This document shows, one piece after another, positions 10,556 to 19,145 of a stretch of DNA of 64,000 nt. The number at the start of each line of letters is the position of its first letter. Position 1 is the first letter of the stretch. The stretch is taken from contig CACFAF010000004.1 of NCBI GenBank assembly GCA_902564245.1, positions 16,754-80,753 on the forward strand, given 5' to 3'. The notes below the pieces were generated by a model. That model was not told the origin of the DNA. It made no database searches and saw only the letters and a list, made by a program, of their open reading frames with translations. The translations under genes and the position numbers were made by a program. This stretch comes from an uncultured Pelagibacteraceae bacterium. Its GTDB lineage: Bacteria; Pseudomonadota; Alphaproteobacteria; Pelagibacterales; Pelagibacteraceae.

Positions 10556-11242
10556 TTAATTCTTTTTATATTTTTGCCATAAATCTGGTCTTCGGACGCG
10601 AGTTATAGCCTCAGATTGAGACAAACGCCAGTCTTTAATTTTGGCATGATCTCCGGATAATAGCACTTCGGGTACACCTTTTTTCTCCCAAATTTGAGGT
10701 TTTGTATACTGAGGATATTCTAACAATCCATTTTCAAAACTCTCGTCTATTTTAGAATTATTATTACCAATTACTCCAGGAAGTAATCTTAAAATACTAT
10801 CTATGACAACAAATGCAGCAGTTTCACCTCCAGATAAAATAAAATCTCCAATACTTATTTCTTCTATATTTCTCGTTGTTAGAACTCTTTCATCGACTCC
10901 CTCAAAATGTCCACAAATTAAGTTTATTGATTTTTCTACTGAAAGTTCTTTAGCAAGTTTTTGATCAAATTTTTTTCCCTTTGGTGAAAGATAAAAAATT
11001 CTTTCTCCATTTTTATAATTTTGATCAATCGATTTTGCTAAAATGTCTGGTTTCAATAGCATTCCTGATCCACCACCAAATGGGGTATCATCTACTGTTT
11101 TATGTTTATCTTTTGCAAAATCTCTAATATTTATAATTTCTAAAGACCATATTTTTTTTAACAAAGCTCTTCCGTACAGCCCATTTGCTAAAGGCCCGGG
11201 GAAAGTCTCAGGAAAAAGTGTAAATATTTTAGCGTTCCACAT
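10556..11242 (-). CDS. trmD: tRNA (guanine-N1-)-methyltransferase TrmD
   Basis: Methylates G37 of tRNAs with a G next to the anticodon, using S-adenosylmethionine. This 228-residue SPOUT-class enzyme shows [13 protein letters not shown] at the N-terminus, [27 protein letters not shown], the knot signature [15 protein letters not shown], and [13 protein letters not shown]. It sits between rpsP and rplS; rimM, which usually precedes trmD, is absent here, and only five bases separate it from rpsP. Confidence 0.97.
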   Translation of the reverse strand: MWNAKIFTLFPETFPGPLANGLYGRALLKKIWSLEIINIRDFAKDKHKTVDDTPFGGGSGMLLKPDILAKSIDQNYKNGERIFYLSPKGKKFDQKLAKELSVEKSINLICGHFEGVDERVLTTRNIEEISIGDFILSGGETAAFVVIDSILRLLPGVIGNNNSKIDESFENGLLEYPQYTKPQIWEKKGVPEVLLSGDHAKIKDWRLSQSEAITRVRRPDLWQKYKKN

Positions 11243-11247
11243 AAATC

Positions 11248-11640
11248 TTATTTTTTAGCTTCTGCTTTAGGTGCTTCCTCTTTTTTAGCTTCTGCTTTAG
11301 GTGCTTCTTTAGCTTCTGCTTTAGGTGCTTCCTCTTTTTTTCTATCTTTTTTAGGGATAGATTTTTGAGGATTATTTCCTTTAGCTGGCATAGGCATTAA
11401 TTCTTTTTCACCAAGTATTCTTGCTACTCGCATGGTTGGCTGAGCTCCTTGTTCTAACCAATATTTAATTCTTTCTTTTTCTAATCCAATTCTTTCAGCC
11501 TTTTCTTTTGGCAATAAAGGATTAAAGAAACCTAGTTTTTCAATAAATCTACCATCTCTTGCAAAACGGCTATCTGCAACTACTATTTTATAAACAGGTC
11601 TTTTTTTTGTTCCACCCATTGATAATCTTAATTTTAACAT
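11248..11640 (-). CDS. rpsP: 30S ribosomal protein S16 with repetitive Ala/Lys/Glu tail
   Basis: The N-terminal 80 residues are S16 ([41 protein letters not shown]). The protein is 130 residues because of a tail built on repeats of APKAEAK. A good ribosome site, AGGAG, lies six to eight bases before the ATG on the minus strand. The tail echoes the charged extension of the neighbouring L19. It follows ffh by about 20 bases and probably shares its transcript. Confidence 0.95.
   Translation of the reverse strand: MLKLRLSMGGTKKRPVYKIVVADSRFARDGRFIEKLGFFNPLLPKEKAERIGLEKERIKYWLEQGAQPTMRVARILGEKELMPMPAKGNNPQKSIPKKDRKKEEAPKAEAKEAPKAEAKKEEAPKAEAKK
11251..11340 (-). repeat. Short in-frame tandem repeats in the rpsP 3' end
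   Basis: Three near-identical copies of a 24-30 base unit (plus-strand core agcttctgctttaggtgctt) start at about 11257, 11287 and 11311. The first two copies are identical over 27 bases. They encode the [12 protein letters not shown] tail of S16. Such direct repeats can expand or contract by slippage, so tail length probably varies between strains (inference). Confidence 0.9.
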
Positions 11641-11661
11641 TTTTTCTCCTATTATTATTTT

Positions 11662-13020
11662 TTATTTAAGTTGATTAAAAAGCTCTGGAGGTATTCCTTT
11701 GTCAGTCATACCTTTCAAGTTTCCTTTTGACATCTTTTTCATCATTTCAGACATCATTTTAAATTGCTTGAGCAATTTATTGATAGTGGCCGCATCTGTC
11801 CCAGAACCATTAGCAATTCTTTTTTTTCTAGATCCATCTATTATTTTTGGATTATTTCTTTCTTTTTTTGTCATTGATAAAATTATTGCTTCATTTTGTG
11901 TTATAATTTTTTCATCTATACCAGCAGCATCCATTTGAGATTTCATTTTTGAAACTCCAGGCATAAAAGACATAATTCCTTCAATGCCTCCCATTTTTTT
12001 CATTTGTCTTAATTGAGTTAAGTAGTCTTGCATTGAAAATTGTCCTTTTTTTAAATTTTCTTCAACCTTTTTTATATTTTCTTCTCCAAGATCTTCAGCA
12101 GCTTTTTCGACTAAAGAAACGATATCTCCCATTCCCAAAATTCTATTTGCTATTCTATCAGGATGAAAAACTTCTAAATTTTCAATTTTTTCTCCAACTC
12201 CTAGAAATTTGATAGGAACATTAGATACATATTTCATACTTACTGCGGCACCACCTCTAGCATCACCATCTGATCTTGTTAAAACTATACCTGTAAGATT
12301 TACAGTATTTTTAAATTCTTTTGCAACTTGCGCAGCTACTTGTCCAGTTAAAGAATCTGCAACAAGAAATATTTCTGTTGGTTTAACAATATTTTCTATT
12401 TGTTTAATTTCACTCATCATTTGAAGATCTATTTGTGTCCTTCCTGCAGTATCAAATAAAATTATCTCTGCTCCATTTAGATTTGCTGCACTAATTGCTC
12501 TTCTACAAATATCTGCGGGCATTTGTCCTTCAATTATTGGTAAAGTTAAAATATTATTTTGTTCACCAAGAGATTTAAGCTGTTCTTGAGCGGCTGGTCT
12601 GTAAACATCGAGACTAACCATCATGATTTTCTTTTTTTTATTTTTTTCTAAAAATTTTGCTAATTTTGCAGTTGTAGTTGTTTTTCCTGACCCCTGAAGT
12701 CCTACTAACATCATTGGAACAGGTGGAACTGCATTTAAATTTATATCTTCATTTTTTTCACCAAGTAATTTTACTAATTCATCATAAACTATTTTAACCA
12801 CCATTTGTCCTGGTGAAGTCGATCTAATTATTTCTTGACCTAAAGCTTTTGGTTTAACATTTTCAATAAATTGCTTTGCAACATCTAAAGTTACATCCGC
12901 TTCTAGTAAAGCTTGTCTGATACCCCTAAGCCCTTCATCAACTTGTTTTTCATCAAGTGAGGGAGCCTTTTTTAGAGAAGAAAAAACTTCTTCAAATTTA
13001 TTTGTCAAATTTTCAAACAT
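11662..13020 (-). CDS. ffh: Signal recognition particle GTPase Ffh (SRP54)
   Basis: The SRP protein that binds signal sequences and 4.5S RNA and delivers ribosomes to FtsY. Over 452 residues it has the N domain, the G domain with GLQGSGKTTTT (107-117), SLDVYRPAAQEQL, DTAGR and TRSDGDARGG, and a methionine-rich M domain from about residue 300. The start codon lies 16 bases after a highly structured leader RNA. Its receptor gene ftsY is encoded divergently about 1 kb away. Confidence 0.98.
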   Translation of the reverse strand: MFENLTNKFEEVFSSLKKAPSLDEKQVDEGLRGIRQALLEADVTLDVAKQFIENVKPKALGQEIIRSTSPGQMVVKIVYDELVKLLGEKNEDINLNAVPPVPMMLVGLQGSGKTTTTAKLAKFLEKNKKKKIMMVSLDVYRPAAQEQLKSLGEQNNILTLPIIEGQMPADICRRAISAANLNGAEIILFDTAGRTQIDLQMMSEIKQIENIVKPTEIFLVADSLTGQVAAQVAKEFKNTVNLTGIVLTRSDGDARGGAAVSMKYVSNVPIKFLGVGEKIENLEVFHPDRIANRILGMGDIVSLVEKAAEDLGEENIKKVEENLKKGQFSMQDYLTQLRQMKKMGGIEGIMSFMPGVSKMKSQMDAAGIDEKIITQNEAIILSMTKKERNNPKIIDGSRKKRIANGSGTDAATINKLLKQFKMMSEMMKKMSKGNLKGMTDKGIPPELFNQLK

Positions 13021-13036
13021 AATTTTACCCAGCAGC

Positions 13037-13128
13037 TATCGCACCAGTGGGCGAACCCTCGCAGACTGGTGTCGATCTCTTTGTTGCCAAAGACACCGCA
13101 AATTGCTTATTTTGCGGAAACTGCGATA
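13037..13128 (-). ncRNA. Structured four-way-junction RNA in the ffh leader
   Basis: Read on the minus strand, the ends pair perfectly over 7 bp (13122-13128 with 13037-13043). Inside are three hairpins: a 7-bp stem 13096-13102/13111-13117; a stem with a GCAA loop (CTTTG/CAAAG around 13079-13092, extended by TGTC/GACA); and a 5-bp stem 13044-13048/13065-13069 topped by GGG-TTCG-CCC. The segment is strikingly GC-rich for this genome. It lies directly before ffh and could be a cis-regulatory leader or a separate sRNA. I recall a computationally predicted 'ffh' RNA motif in SAR11 that this may match, but cannot confirm. It lacks the 4.5S RNA signature. Confidence 0.8.
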
Positions 13129-13177
13129 AACTATAATAGAGGTTCAAAAAGTCAATAAATAAGTTAAATATTATTAT

Positions 13178-13996
13178 ATGGAAATCAAAGCTTTTAAAAT
13201 GGATGGTTTAGGAAATGATTTTGTAATCATTGAGACAAAAAAAAGAAACCCTATTTCAATCAGTAAAGAAAAAATTATTGAATTAGGAAAAAGAGATAGC
13301 ATCGGTTTTGATCAAATGATATTTGTTGAAGAAGATGGTGTAATATCAAATCATGCTTCAATTAAAATATTCAACTCTGATGGAGATGAAGTTGATGCGT
13401 GCGGTAATGGAAGCAGATGCGTTGCAAAAATTATATGTGATAAAAAAAAAACAGAAGCTGCCGTTATTGAAACTTCAAATAGAATTTTAAAGGCTCAGAA
13501 AATTTCTGATAATAGTATAAGACTAGCAATGGGTGAACCAATCTTTGATTGGAAAAAAATTCCTTTATCAGAAAATATAGATCATAAAAAAATAAACCTA
13601 AACATTGATGGGATAGAATTAAAAGAGGGTTTTGCCCTAAATGTTGGTAATCCTCATATAGTTTTCTTTGTCGAGAATTGTTTTAAATATGATTTAAAAA
13701 AAATAGGACCATTAATAGAAAACTACAAACTATTTCCAGAAAAAATAAATGTTACATTTGCTGAAAGAAAGAGTGCTAATAATATTTTTGTAAATGTATG
13801 GGAGAGAGGTGCTGGATTAACTAAAGCATGTGGTACGGCTGCTTGTGCTACAGGGGTAGTAGCTTTTGAAAAAAGTTTAGCAGGAAATAGTACAAATATT
13901 CATTTTAAAGAAGGCTTTTTAAATATTGAATATGATACAAATATTTCAATGACAGGACCGGTTTCAGATATTAAGGAAATTAAAATAAAATTATAA
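13178..13996 (+). CDS. dapF: Diaminopimelate epimerase
   Basis: Converts LL- to meso-diaminopimelate for peptidoglycan and lysine. The 272-residue protein has both catalytic cysteines: C75 in DACGNGSRC and C218 in KACGTAACATG. MDGLGNDFVI at the N-terminus is also typical. It is transcribed divergently from ffh and is immediately followed by ftsY; the stop and the next start overlap by one base (TAATG). In many alphaproteobacteria mtaB sits between dapF and ftsY; here it does not. Confidence 0.97.
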   Translation: MEIKAFKMDGLGNDFVIIETKKRNPISISKEKIIELGKRDSIGFDQMIFVEEDGVISNHASIKIFNSDGDEVDACGNGSRCVAKIICDKKKTEAAVIETSNRILKAQKISDNSIRLAMGEPIFDWKKIPLSENIDHKKINLNIDGIELKEGFALNVGNPHIVFFVENCFKYDLKKIGPLIENYKLFPEKINVTFAERKSANNIFVNVWERGAGLTKACGTAACATGVVAFEKSLAGNSTNIHFKEGFLNIEYDTNISMTGPVSDIKEIKIKL

Positions 13997-14913
13997 TGAG
14001 TATTTTTGAAAAATTTAAATTAGGTTTTAAGAAAAGTGCCACTACCTTTACTTCAGGGCTTAAAGAAATAATCATAAAAAAAGAAATAGATGATAAGACT
14101 CTAAATGAAATTGAAGATTTTTTAATTCAATCTGATGTAGGTGTTGCAGCATCTGAGGAAATTAGAAATATAATTGCTGAAAAAAAAATTGATCCAAATA
14201 AAAATAAAGTTGATGAAATTAACTCAATTCTTAAAAGTTATATAATTAATTTAATGTCTCCATTAGAAAATGAAGATTTTTTTAAAAGTAAAAATAATTT
14301 AAATGCTATTCTCGTTTCAGGAGTTAACGGAGTTGGAAAAACAACTACAATTGGAAAAATAGGAAAAATATTAAAATATAATAATAACAAAGTTATTTTT
14401 TCAGCATCGGATACTTTTAGAGCTGCAGCAATAGAGCAATTGGAAAATTGGGCTAAAAAAATAGATGTAGAAATGATTAAATCTTCACAAGGTTCCGATC
14501 CTGCATCTGTTGCATATAAAGCTGTTGATGAAGCATTAAAAAATCAATTTACTCATGTCTTAATAGACACTGCGGGAAGACTACAAAATAAAAAAAATTT
14601 AATGGAAGAATATAAAAAGATTGCGAACGTAACAAAAAAAATTGATCCTAAAGCTCCTCATGAAGTATTATTAGTTCTTGATGCAACTTCAGGTCAAAAC
14701 GTATTAAATCAAGTTGAAGAGTTTAATAAGATAATTCCAATTACTGGATTAATCATGACCAAGCTAGATGGAACTGCAAAAGGTGGAATTTTAATTGCGA
14801 TTGCAAAAAAATATAAATTACCAATTATCGCTTTAGGTTTGGGTGAAAAAGAAGATGATTTACAAATTTTTAAAGCAGAACAGTTTGCAGAAGCCTTTAT
14901 TTTAACTAATTAA
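13996..14913 (+). CDS. ftsY: Signal recognition particle receptor FtsY
   Basis: The SRP receptor GTPase, 305 residues, consisting only of the NG domains: GVNGVGKTTT (109-118), SASDTFRAAAIEQL, DTAGRLQNK, and MTKLDGTAKGG. The long acidic A domain of enterobacterial FtsY is absent, as in other compact alphaproteobacterial forms. It pairs functionally with Ffh. The 3' end overlaps a convergent hypothetical gene by eight bases. Confidence 0.97.
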   Translation: MSIFEKFKLGFKKSATTFTSGLKEIIIKKEIDDKTLNEIEDFLIQSDVGVAASEEIRNIIAEKKIDPNKNKVDEINSILKSYIINLMSPLENEDFFKSKNNLNAILVSGVNGVGKTTTIGKIGKILKYNNNKVIFSASDTFRAAAIEQLENWAKKIDVEMIKSSQGSDPASVAYKAVDEALKNQFTHVLIDTAGRLQNKKNLMEEYKKIANVTKKIDPKAPHEVLLVLDATSGQNVLNQVEEFNKIIPITGLIMTKLDGTAKGGILIAIAKKYKLPIIALGLGEKEDDLQIFKAEQFAEAFILTN

Positions 14914-15466
14914 CTAAATTATTAGAAATTAAAGGTTTATAGTAGTTACAATTATATTTTTCTTCTAAACTTAAATAACCACATTGCTTTGCAACTGATG
15001 AAATTATAAATTCTAATTTATTTTTTTTATTATATTTTTTTAAATTTTTTTTTGAGATATCAAAAACTAAGTTTGCGTTAACATTCTTTATAGCACTAAC
15101 CATTATAAGAGTATTGTTATCTCTTAATAAATAATACGCAAAGTCTTCTGGAAATACTGGAAAATCATAATTCTCTATTATTTGTTTTGCTTTTGATGGA
15201 AACCAATCATAAGAAATTAATGACTCGTCAGATTTAGTATGATTATTATAAATATATAAGTCTTGAGGATAATCAGTTATATAATTAAATTCCTCACCTC
15301 TAGCTAGTACAGCTTTACTTCTAGATTTAAAGTAAAGTGTAAAATCATTATTATAAGATTGCATTTTTCCTATATAAAAAAAATCTTCTTTTTCTAAATT
15401 ATTAGGTTCTGCAAAAGAATTTTTGCAAATTAAAAAAATCAATACAATTAATACTTTAAATTTCAT
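14906..15466 (-). CDS. Exported hypothetical protein
   Basis: A 186-residue protein with a clear signal peptide (MKFKVLIVLIFLICKNSFA, cleavage likely before EPN). The mature part is rich in Tyr, Asn and Lys with no motif I recognise; two cysteines near the C-terminus (QCGYLSLEEKYNCNYY) could form a disulfide. It is monocistronic, convergent with ftsY and divergent from the UMF1-type transporter. Periplasmic location is inferred from the signal peptide only. Confidence 0.75.
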   Translation of the reverse strand: MKFKVLIVLIFLICKNSFAEPNNLEKEDFFYIGKMQSYNNDFTLYFKSRSKAVLARGEEFNYITDYPQDLYIYNNHTKSDESLISYDWFPSKAKQIIENYDFPVFPEDFAYYLLRDNNTLIMVSAIKNVNANLVFDISKKNLKKYNKKNKLEFIISSVAKQCGYLSLEEKYNCNYYKPLISNNLVN

Positions 15467-15540
15467 ATAAAATAATTGGTAAAGTAAAATTTTGTATATG
15501 GTTTGTTTAAATTATGAATAAAATGTGATTATAAAATTTA

Positions 15541-16767
15541 ATGAAAAAAATTCTTAATTTTGCACTGTATGACTTCGCTAATTCTGCATTTACAACAATT
15601 ATAATTACTTTTATTTTTTCAACATATTTTGCAAAACAAATTGCACCTAATCCTGTTTTAGGACAATCCTACTGGGGTTGGGCCATAGGGACTACAGGAA
15701 TATTGGTTGCAATAATTGGACCAATATTAGGAAGTTACGCAGATAAAAAAAATTTTACAGAATTCTTTATTAAGTTATTTACAATAATATGTATTTCATT
15801 AACAACTTTATTGTGGTTTTCAAAACCTTCAGAAAAATATTTATTATTTACTTTAATTATAGTTGCCTTAGCTAATTTTTTTTATGAATTAAGCCTAATT
15901 TTTTATAATTCTATTCTTAAAAGAATTTCAAAAACAAGTGATTTAGGAAAATCTTCAGGTTTTAGTTTTGCTTTGGGTTATATTGGTGGAATATTAATAT
16001 TGATAATTTGTATAAAAATTTTTATTGATAATGATGTTTTGCCTTTTGGTCTTTCAAAAGAAAATTCAGAAAATATTAGAGCTACATCAATTGTAGTTGC
16101 AGCCTGGTATTTAATTTTTTCAATACCCTTTTTATTTAGTTTAAAAAAAAAAATAAATAATAAAATTGAACTATCTTCAGATAATATAAAAAAAATTAAG
16201 GATTTAATTTGGAATAATGGTTTAAATAATTTAGGAAAATTTTTAATTGCAAGAATGCTTTATGCTGACGGCTTAAATGCCATTATAGTAATGGGCGGAA
16301 TTTTTGCAGTAGGTGTATTTAATTTAGAAATCAAAGATTTACTAATTTTATCAATACTTATGAATGTTACAGCCTTTATTGGTGCAATAGTAGGAGGTTA
16401 TGCAAATGACAAATTCTCATCAAAATCTGTAATTATTTTCTCTCTATTGGGTTTAATAATTTCTTCATCAATAATTCTTTTTGTTAAATCACAGTTATTT
16501 TTTTTAATTTTTGCAGCGATAAATGGTTTTTTTATTGGTCCAATCCAATCAGCAAGCAGAGTTTTCATTACTAAATCTATAGATGAAAATAATCAGGCTT
16601 CAGGCTTTGGTCTATTTGCCTTATCTGGAAAGTTGACTTCATTTATCGGGCCACTATTGGTAAGCACAATTACTTATATCTCTAATAGTCAAAGAATAGG
16701 TTTTTCTTCAGCAATAATTCTTCTTTTGATTGGTTTGCTTATTTTACTAAAAGTAAAAAAAAACTAA
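15541..16767 (+). CDS. Major facilitator superfamily transporter, UMF1 (Atg22-like) type
   Basis: A 408-residue membrane protein with about 12 hydrophobic segments. The opening FALYDFANSAFTTIIITFIF is the typical start of UMF1/Atg22-like transporters, and the FFYELSLIFYNSILKRIS segment also fits. Atg22 in yeast exports amino acids from the vacuole; bacterial substrates are unknown. Its end overlaps the convergent hydrolase gene by four bases. Confidence 0.85.
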   Translation: MKKILNFALYDFANSAFTTIIITFIFSTYFAKQIAPNPVLGQSYWGWAIGTTGILVAIIGPILGSYADKKNFTEFFIKLFTIICISLTTLLWFSKPSEKYLLFTLIIVALANFFYELSLIFYNSILKRISKTSDLGKSSGFSFALGYIGGILILIICIKIFIDNDVLPFGLSKENSENIRATSIVVAAWYLIFSIPFLFSLKKKINNKIELSSDNIKKIKDLIWNNGLNNLGKFLIARMLYADGLNAIIVMGGIFAVGVFNLEIKDLLILSILMNVTAFIGAIVGGYANDKFSSKSVIIFSLLGLIISSSIILFVKSQLFFLIFAAINGFFIGPIQSASRVFITKSIDENNQASGFGLFALSGKLTSFIGPLLVSTITYISNSQRIGFSSAIILLLIGLLILLKVKKN

Positions 16768-17579
16768 TTTAAATTTTTTATAAATAGATCAATTTCATTG
16801 ACTAATTTTTCATCAAAATTCATCATATGATCATCTAAATCTGTAAAGTATTTAAATTTAGGACTATTTGCCATTTCGAAAATTTTTTCTCCCATATAAA
16901 ATGGTACAATTTTATCTTTTCTTCCGTGTAAAACTAGAATGGGTGATTTTATATTTTTAATTTTATTTTTACTTTCATATTTATCTTTAAGAAGAAACTT
17001 TACAGGAAAAATTGGATATATTTTTTGACCCATATCTACCATAGAAGTAAAAGGTGCTTCTAAAATTATACCTGCAAAATTTTTATTTTGAGCTATTTCA
17101 GTAGCGATACCTGTGCCGAGAGACTCTCCATAAATAATGATATTTTGATCCTTAACACCTTTTTTATTTAACCATTTTATAGCTGCTTTTGCATCTTTAT
17201 AAAGACCTTGCTCATTTGGTTGACCTTTATTTCCACTAAAGCCTCTCCATGCAAGCAATAAAAAATTAATATTTATATTTTCAAAATTATTAATTTTATG
17301 AATTCTGTTTTCTAGAGACCCTGCATTACCATGTAAATAAAGAATTGTTTTTGAATTAATAATATCTTTTTCATGATACCATGCCAAAAGCTCTAAATTG
17401 TCTTCAGTTGTAATCTTAACTTTTTCAATTGTTACTGTTAATTGATCATCAGAATAATTATTTTCAGATGGATGATATAATAAATTTCTTTGTGAAAAAT
17501 ATAAAATAGTAGTTATAGATAAATAAATTAATATTATAATGCTAAAAAAGATAGTTATCATTTTTATTTTTTTAGACAC
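16764..17579 (-). CDS. Membrane-anchored alpha/beta hydrolase (BEM46/ABHD13-like)
   Basis: It has 271 residues with one N-terminal membrane anchor (about 8-28). The hydrolase fold follows: YLHGNAG (oxyanion region), the nucleophile motif YGESLGTGIA, LHGRKDKIVPF (acid), and DDHMMNF (catalytic histidine). The RNLLYHPSENN stretch after the anchor is characteristic of this group. Substrate is unknown. Confidence 0.87.
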   Translation of the reverse strand: MSKKIKMITIFFSIIILIYLSITTILYFSQRNLLYHPSENNYSDDQLTVTIEKVKITTEDNLELLAWYHEKDIINSKTILYLHGNAGSLENRIHKINNFENININFLLLAWRGFSGNKGQPNEQGLYKDAKAAIKWLNKKGVKDQNIIIYGESLGTGIATEIAQNKNFAGIILEAPFTSMVDMGQKIYPIFPVKFLLKDKYESKNKIKNIKSPILVLHGRKDKIVPFYMGEKIFEMANSPKFKYFTDLDDHMMNFDEKLVNEIDLFIKNLN

Positions 17580-17631
17580 TATTTATTTTTTTAAATAAAA
17601 ATATCAAAGAAACTCTAATAAATTATTAAAA

Positions 17632-17808
17632 TTATTTTTTATCGAAGAAAGCTTCGTAAATCATCATGATTATAGCAATACCCATCAATATATAAACAGG
17701 AAGGACATCAAAAAATCCTATCATCATTGATCTGGTAAGAGTAGTGGCGAGACCTACCAAAAAAAATATTGCAAAAGATAATCCTATTATTGTTACTATT
17801 CTATTCAT
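17632..17808 (-). CDS. Small two-helix membrane protein, 58 residues
   Basis: A short open frame, starting MNRIVTIIGLSFAIFFLVGL and ending MIYEAFFDKK, that fills the gap after the amidase gene. It has two hydrophobic segments (about 4-24 and 36-52) around a short turn containing TRSMMIGFFDVLP. The ATG overlaps the amidase end by eight bases (ATGAATAG), implying translational coupling. Function unknown; it could be a small accessory membrane protein of the downstream end of the TRAP/amidase operon. Confidence 0.75.
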   Translation of the reverse strand: MNRIVTIIGLSFAIFFLVGLATTLTRSMMIGFFDVLPVYILMGIAIIMMIYEAFFDKK

Positions 17809-19138
17809 TATAATCTTTACTTTTTTGTTCTAACCATCTAGCTATTCCTAAAAATCTTTGATCATCATACTTATCTCCGATTAATTGGACACCTAAAGGT
17901 AAATTATTTTCACCTTGAAGTAAAGGAAGAGAAATACAAGGTGTGCCCATGAATGACCAAAATTTATTGAACTCGGCAGTACCTGTGCTTTTTAAACCCT
18001 TTGGTGCAACGCCTGGACTAGAAGGTGATAAAACTCCATGATAATCTTCAAAAACTTCCTTATAAGACTCATAACTTCTCTTCATAAAATCTATTGCTTC
18101 AGCGTAATCCTTTGCAGAATATTTGTTTCCATTTGCTATAGCTTTTTGCATATAATTTGAAAGTTTTTTTTTATTTTTTTTATAATATTCACTAAAATTA
18201 TTAGCTAAGTCAGTTTCATGAATAATTTGGTGATACTTATTAATATCTTTAAAATAAGAAGGAGTATCAAATACTTCTATATTTTTTTTAAATGATTTAA
18301 TAAAATATTCAAAAGACTCTCTTGATTTTTTATCAACTAATTTCCATGCATCTGTTTTATAAAAAATAAACTTAGGTTCAAATAGAGGCTCTTTTCTACA
18401 AATGTCTAGCATATCCTCAGCTGAATAATAAACTGTAGCTGAGTCATAAGGGTCTTTTTTAATAAGAACTTTTGCAAGTAAAGCAACATCTTCGACTGTT
18501 TTACCAAATAATCCTATATGGTCTAAAGAATTTGAAGTTCTTAAAACTCCATTTCTAGATATTAACCCATAAGAAGGTTTATAACCAACAACACCACAAT
18601 AAGAAGCTGGTCTTATTACTGATCCTCCAGTTTGTGAACCAATTGATAGTGGGGCCATATGAGAAGCAATAACTGCTGCTGATCCACTTGAGGATCCACC
18701 TGGTGTTCTGGTATAATCATGTGGATTTCGTGTAGCCGGTGGACCTAAATAAGCAAGTTCTGAAGTTGCAGTTTTGCCCATTACAATTGCACCTGCTGCT
18801 TTTAGTAAATCAACTATTTCTGCATTTTGAGATTGTGTTTTACCTTTCCTTAAGACAGTTCCACATTCTGTAGGCATATCATAAGTACCAATTATATCTT
18901 TTAACGCTACAGGAATTCCGTGTAAGGGCCCAGTGGGTTTTCCAGATCTTCTATAATTATCAGCTTCTTCAGCCCTTTCTAATAAAAGTTTTTTATCAAA
19001 GTGAGCCCAAGCTTTAATATCTTTTTCAAATTTATTTATTCTTTCAATATAGGTTTGACAAATTTCAACTGAAGTTATTTTTGCATCTTTTATATGTTTT
19101 ACAATCTCGTGAACTGGCAATGAATTAAATTCACTCAT
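17801..19138 (-). CDS. Amidase-signature family hydrolase
   Basis: A 445-residue amidase with the Ser-cisSer-Lys triad visible: K80 in PVALKD, S149 in TPGGSSSGSAA and the nucleophile S173 in GSQTGGSVIRPAS. The C-terminus ends in the family's PLGVQLIGDKYDD region. It is unlikely to be GatA because gatB and gatC are absent and the context is catabolic. It follows dctM by seven bases, so it probably acts on an amide or carbamoyl compound related to the TRAP substrate (inference). Confidence 0.9.
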   Translation of the reverse strand: MSEFNSLPVHEIVKHIKDAKITSVEICQTYIERINKFEKDIKAWAHFDKKLLLERAEEADNYRRSGKPTGPLHGIPVALKDIIGTYDMPTECGTVLRKGKTQSQNAEIVDLLKAAGAIVMGKTATSELAYLGPPATRNPHDYTRTPGGSSSGSAAVIASHMAPLSIGSQTGGSVIRPASYCGVVGYKPSYGLISRNGVLRTSNSLDHIGLFGKTVEDVALLAKVLIKKDPYDSATVYYSAEDMLDICRKEPLFEPKFIFYKTDAWKLVDKKSRESFEYFIKSFKKNIEVFDTPSYFKDINKYHQIIHETDLANNFSEYYKKNKKKLSNYMQKAIANGNKYSAKDYAEAIDFMKRSYESYKEVFEDYHGVLSPSSPGVAPKGLKSTGTAEFNKFWSFMGTPCISLPLLQGENNLPLGVQLIGDKYDDQRFLGIARWLEQKSKDYNE

Positions 19139-19145
19139 TATTTAT

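Noticed and set aside
13037..13128. tRNA-like or degenerate tRNA gene
   Set aside because: It has a 7-bp closing stem, three arms and a GGGTTCGCCC element, but no 7-base anticodon loop, no D-arm consensus and no CCA.
13020..13140. 4.5S (SRP) RNA gene next to ffh
   Set aside because: The conserved GGAAG/CAGC asymmetric-loop signature of bacterial SRP RNA is missing, and the fold is a multibranch junction instead of one rod.
17801..19138. GatA subunit of aspartyl/glutamyl-tRNA amidotransferase
   Set aside because: gatB and gatC are not nearby and the operon partners are TRAP transporter genes.
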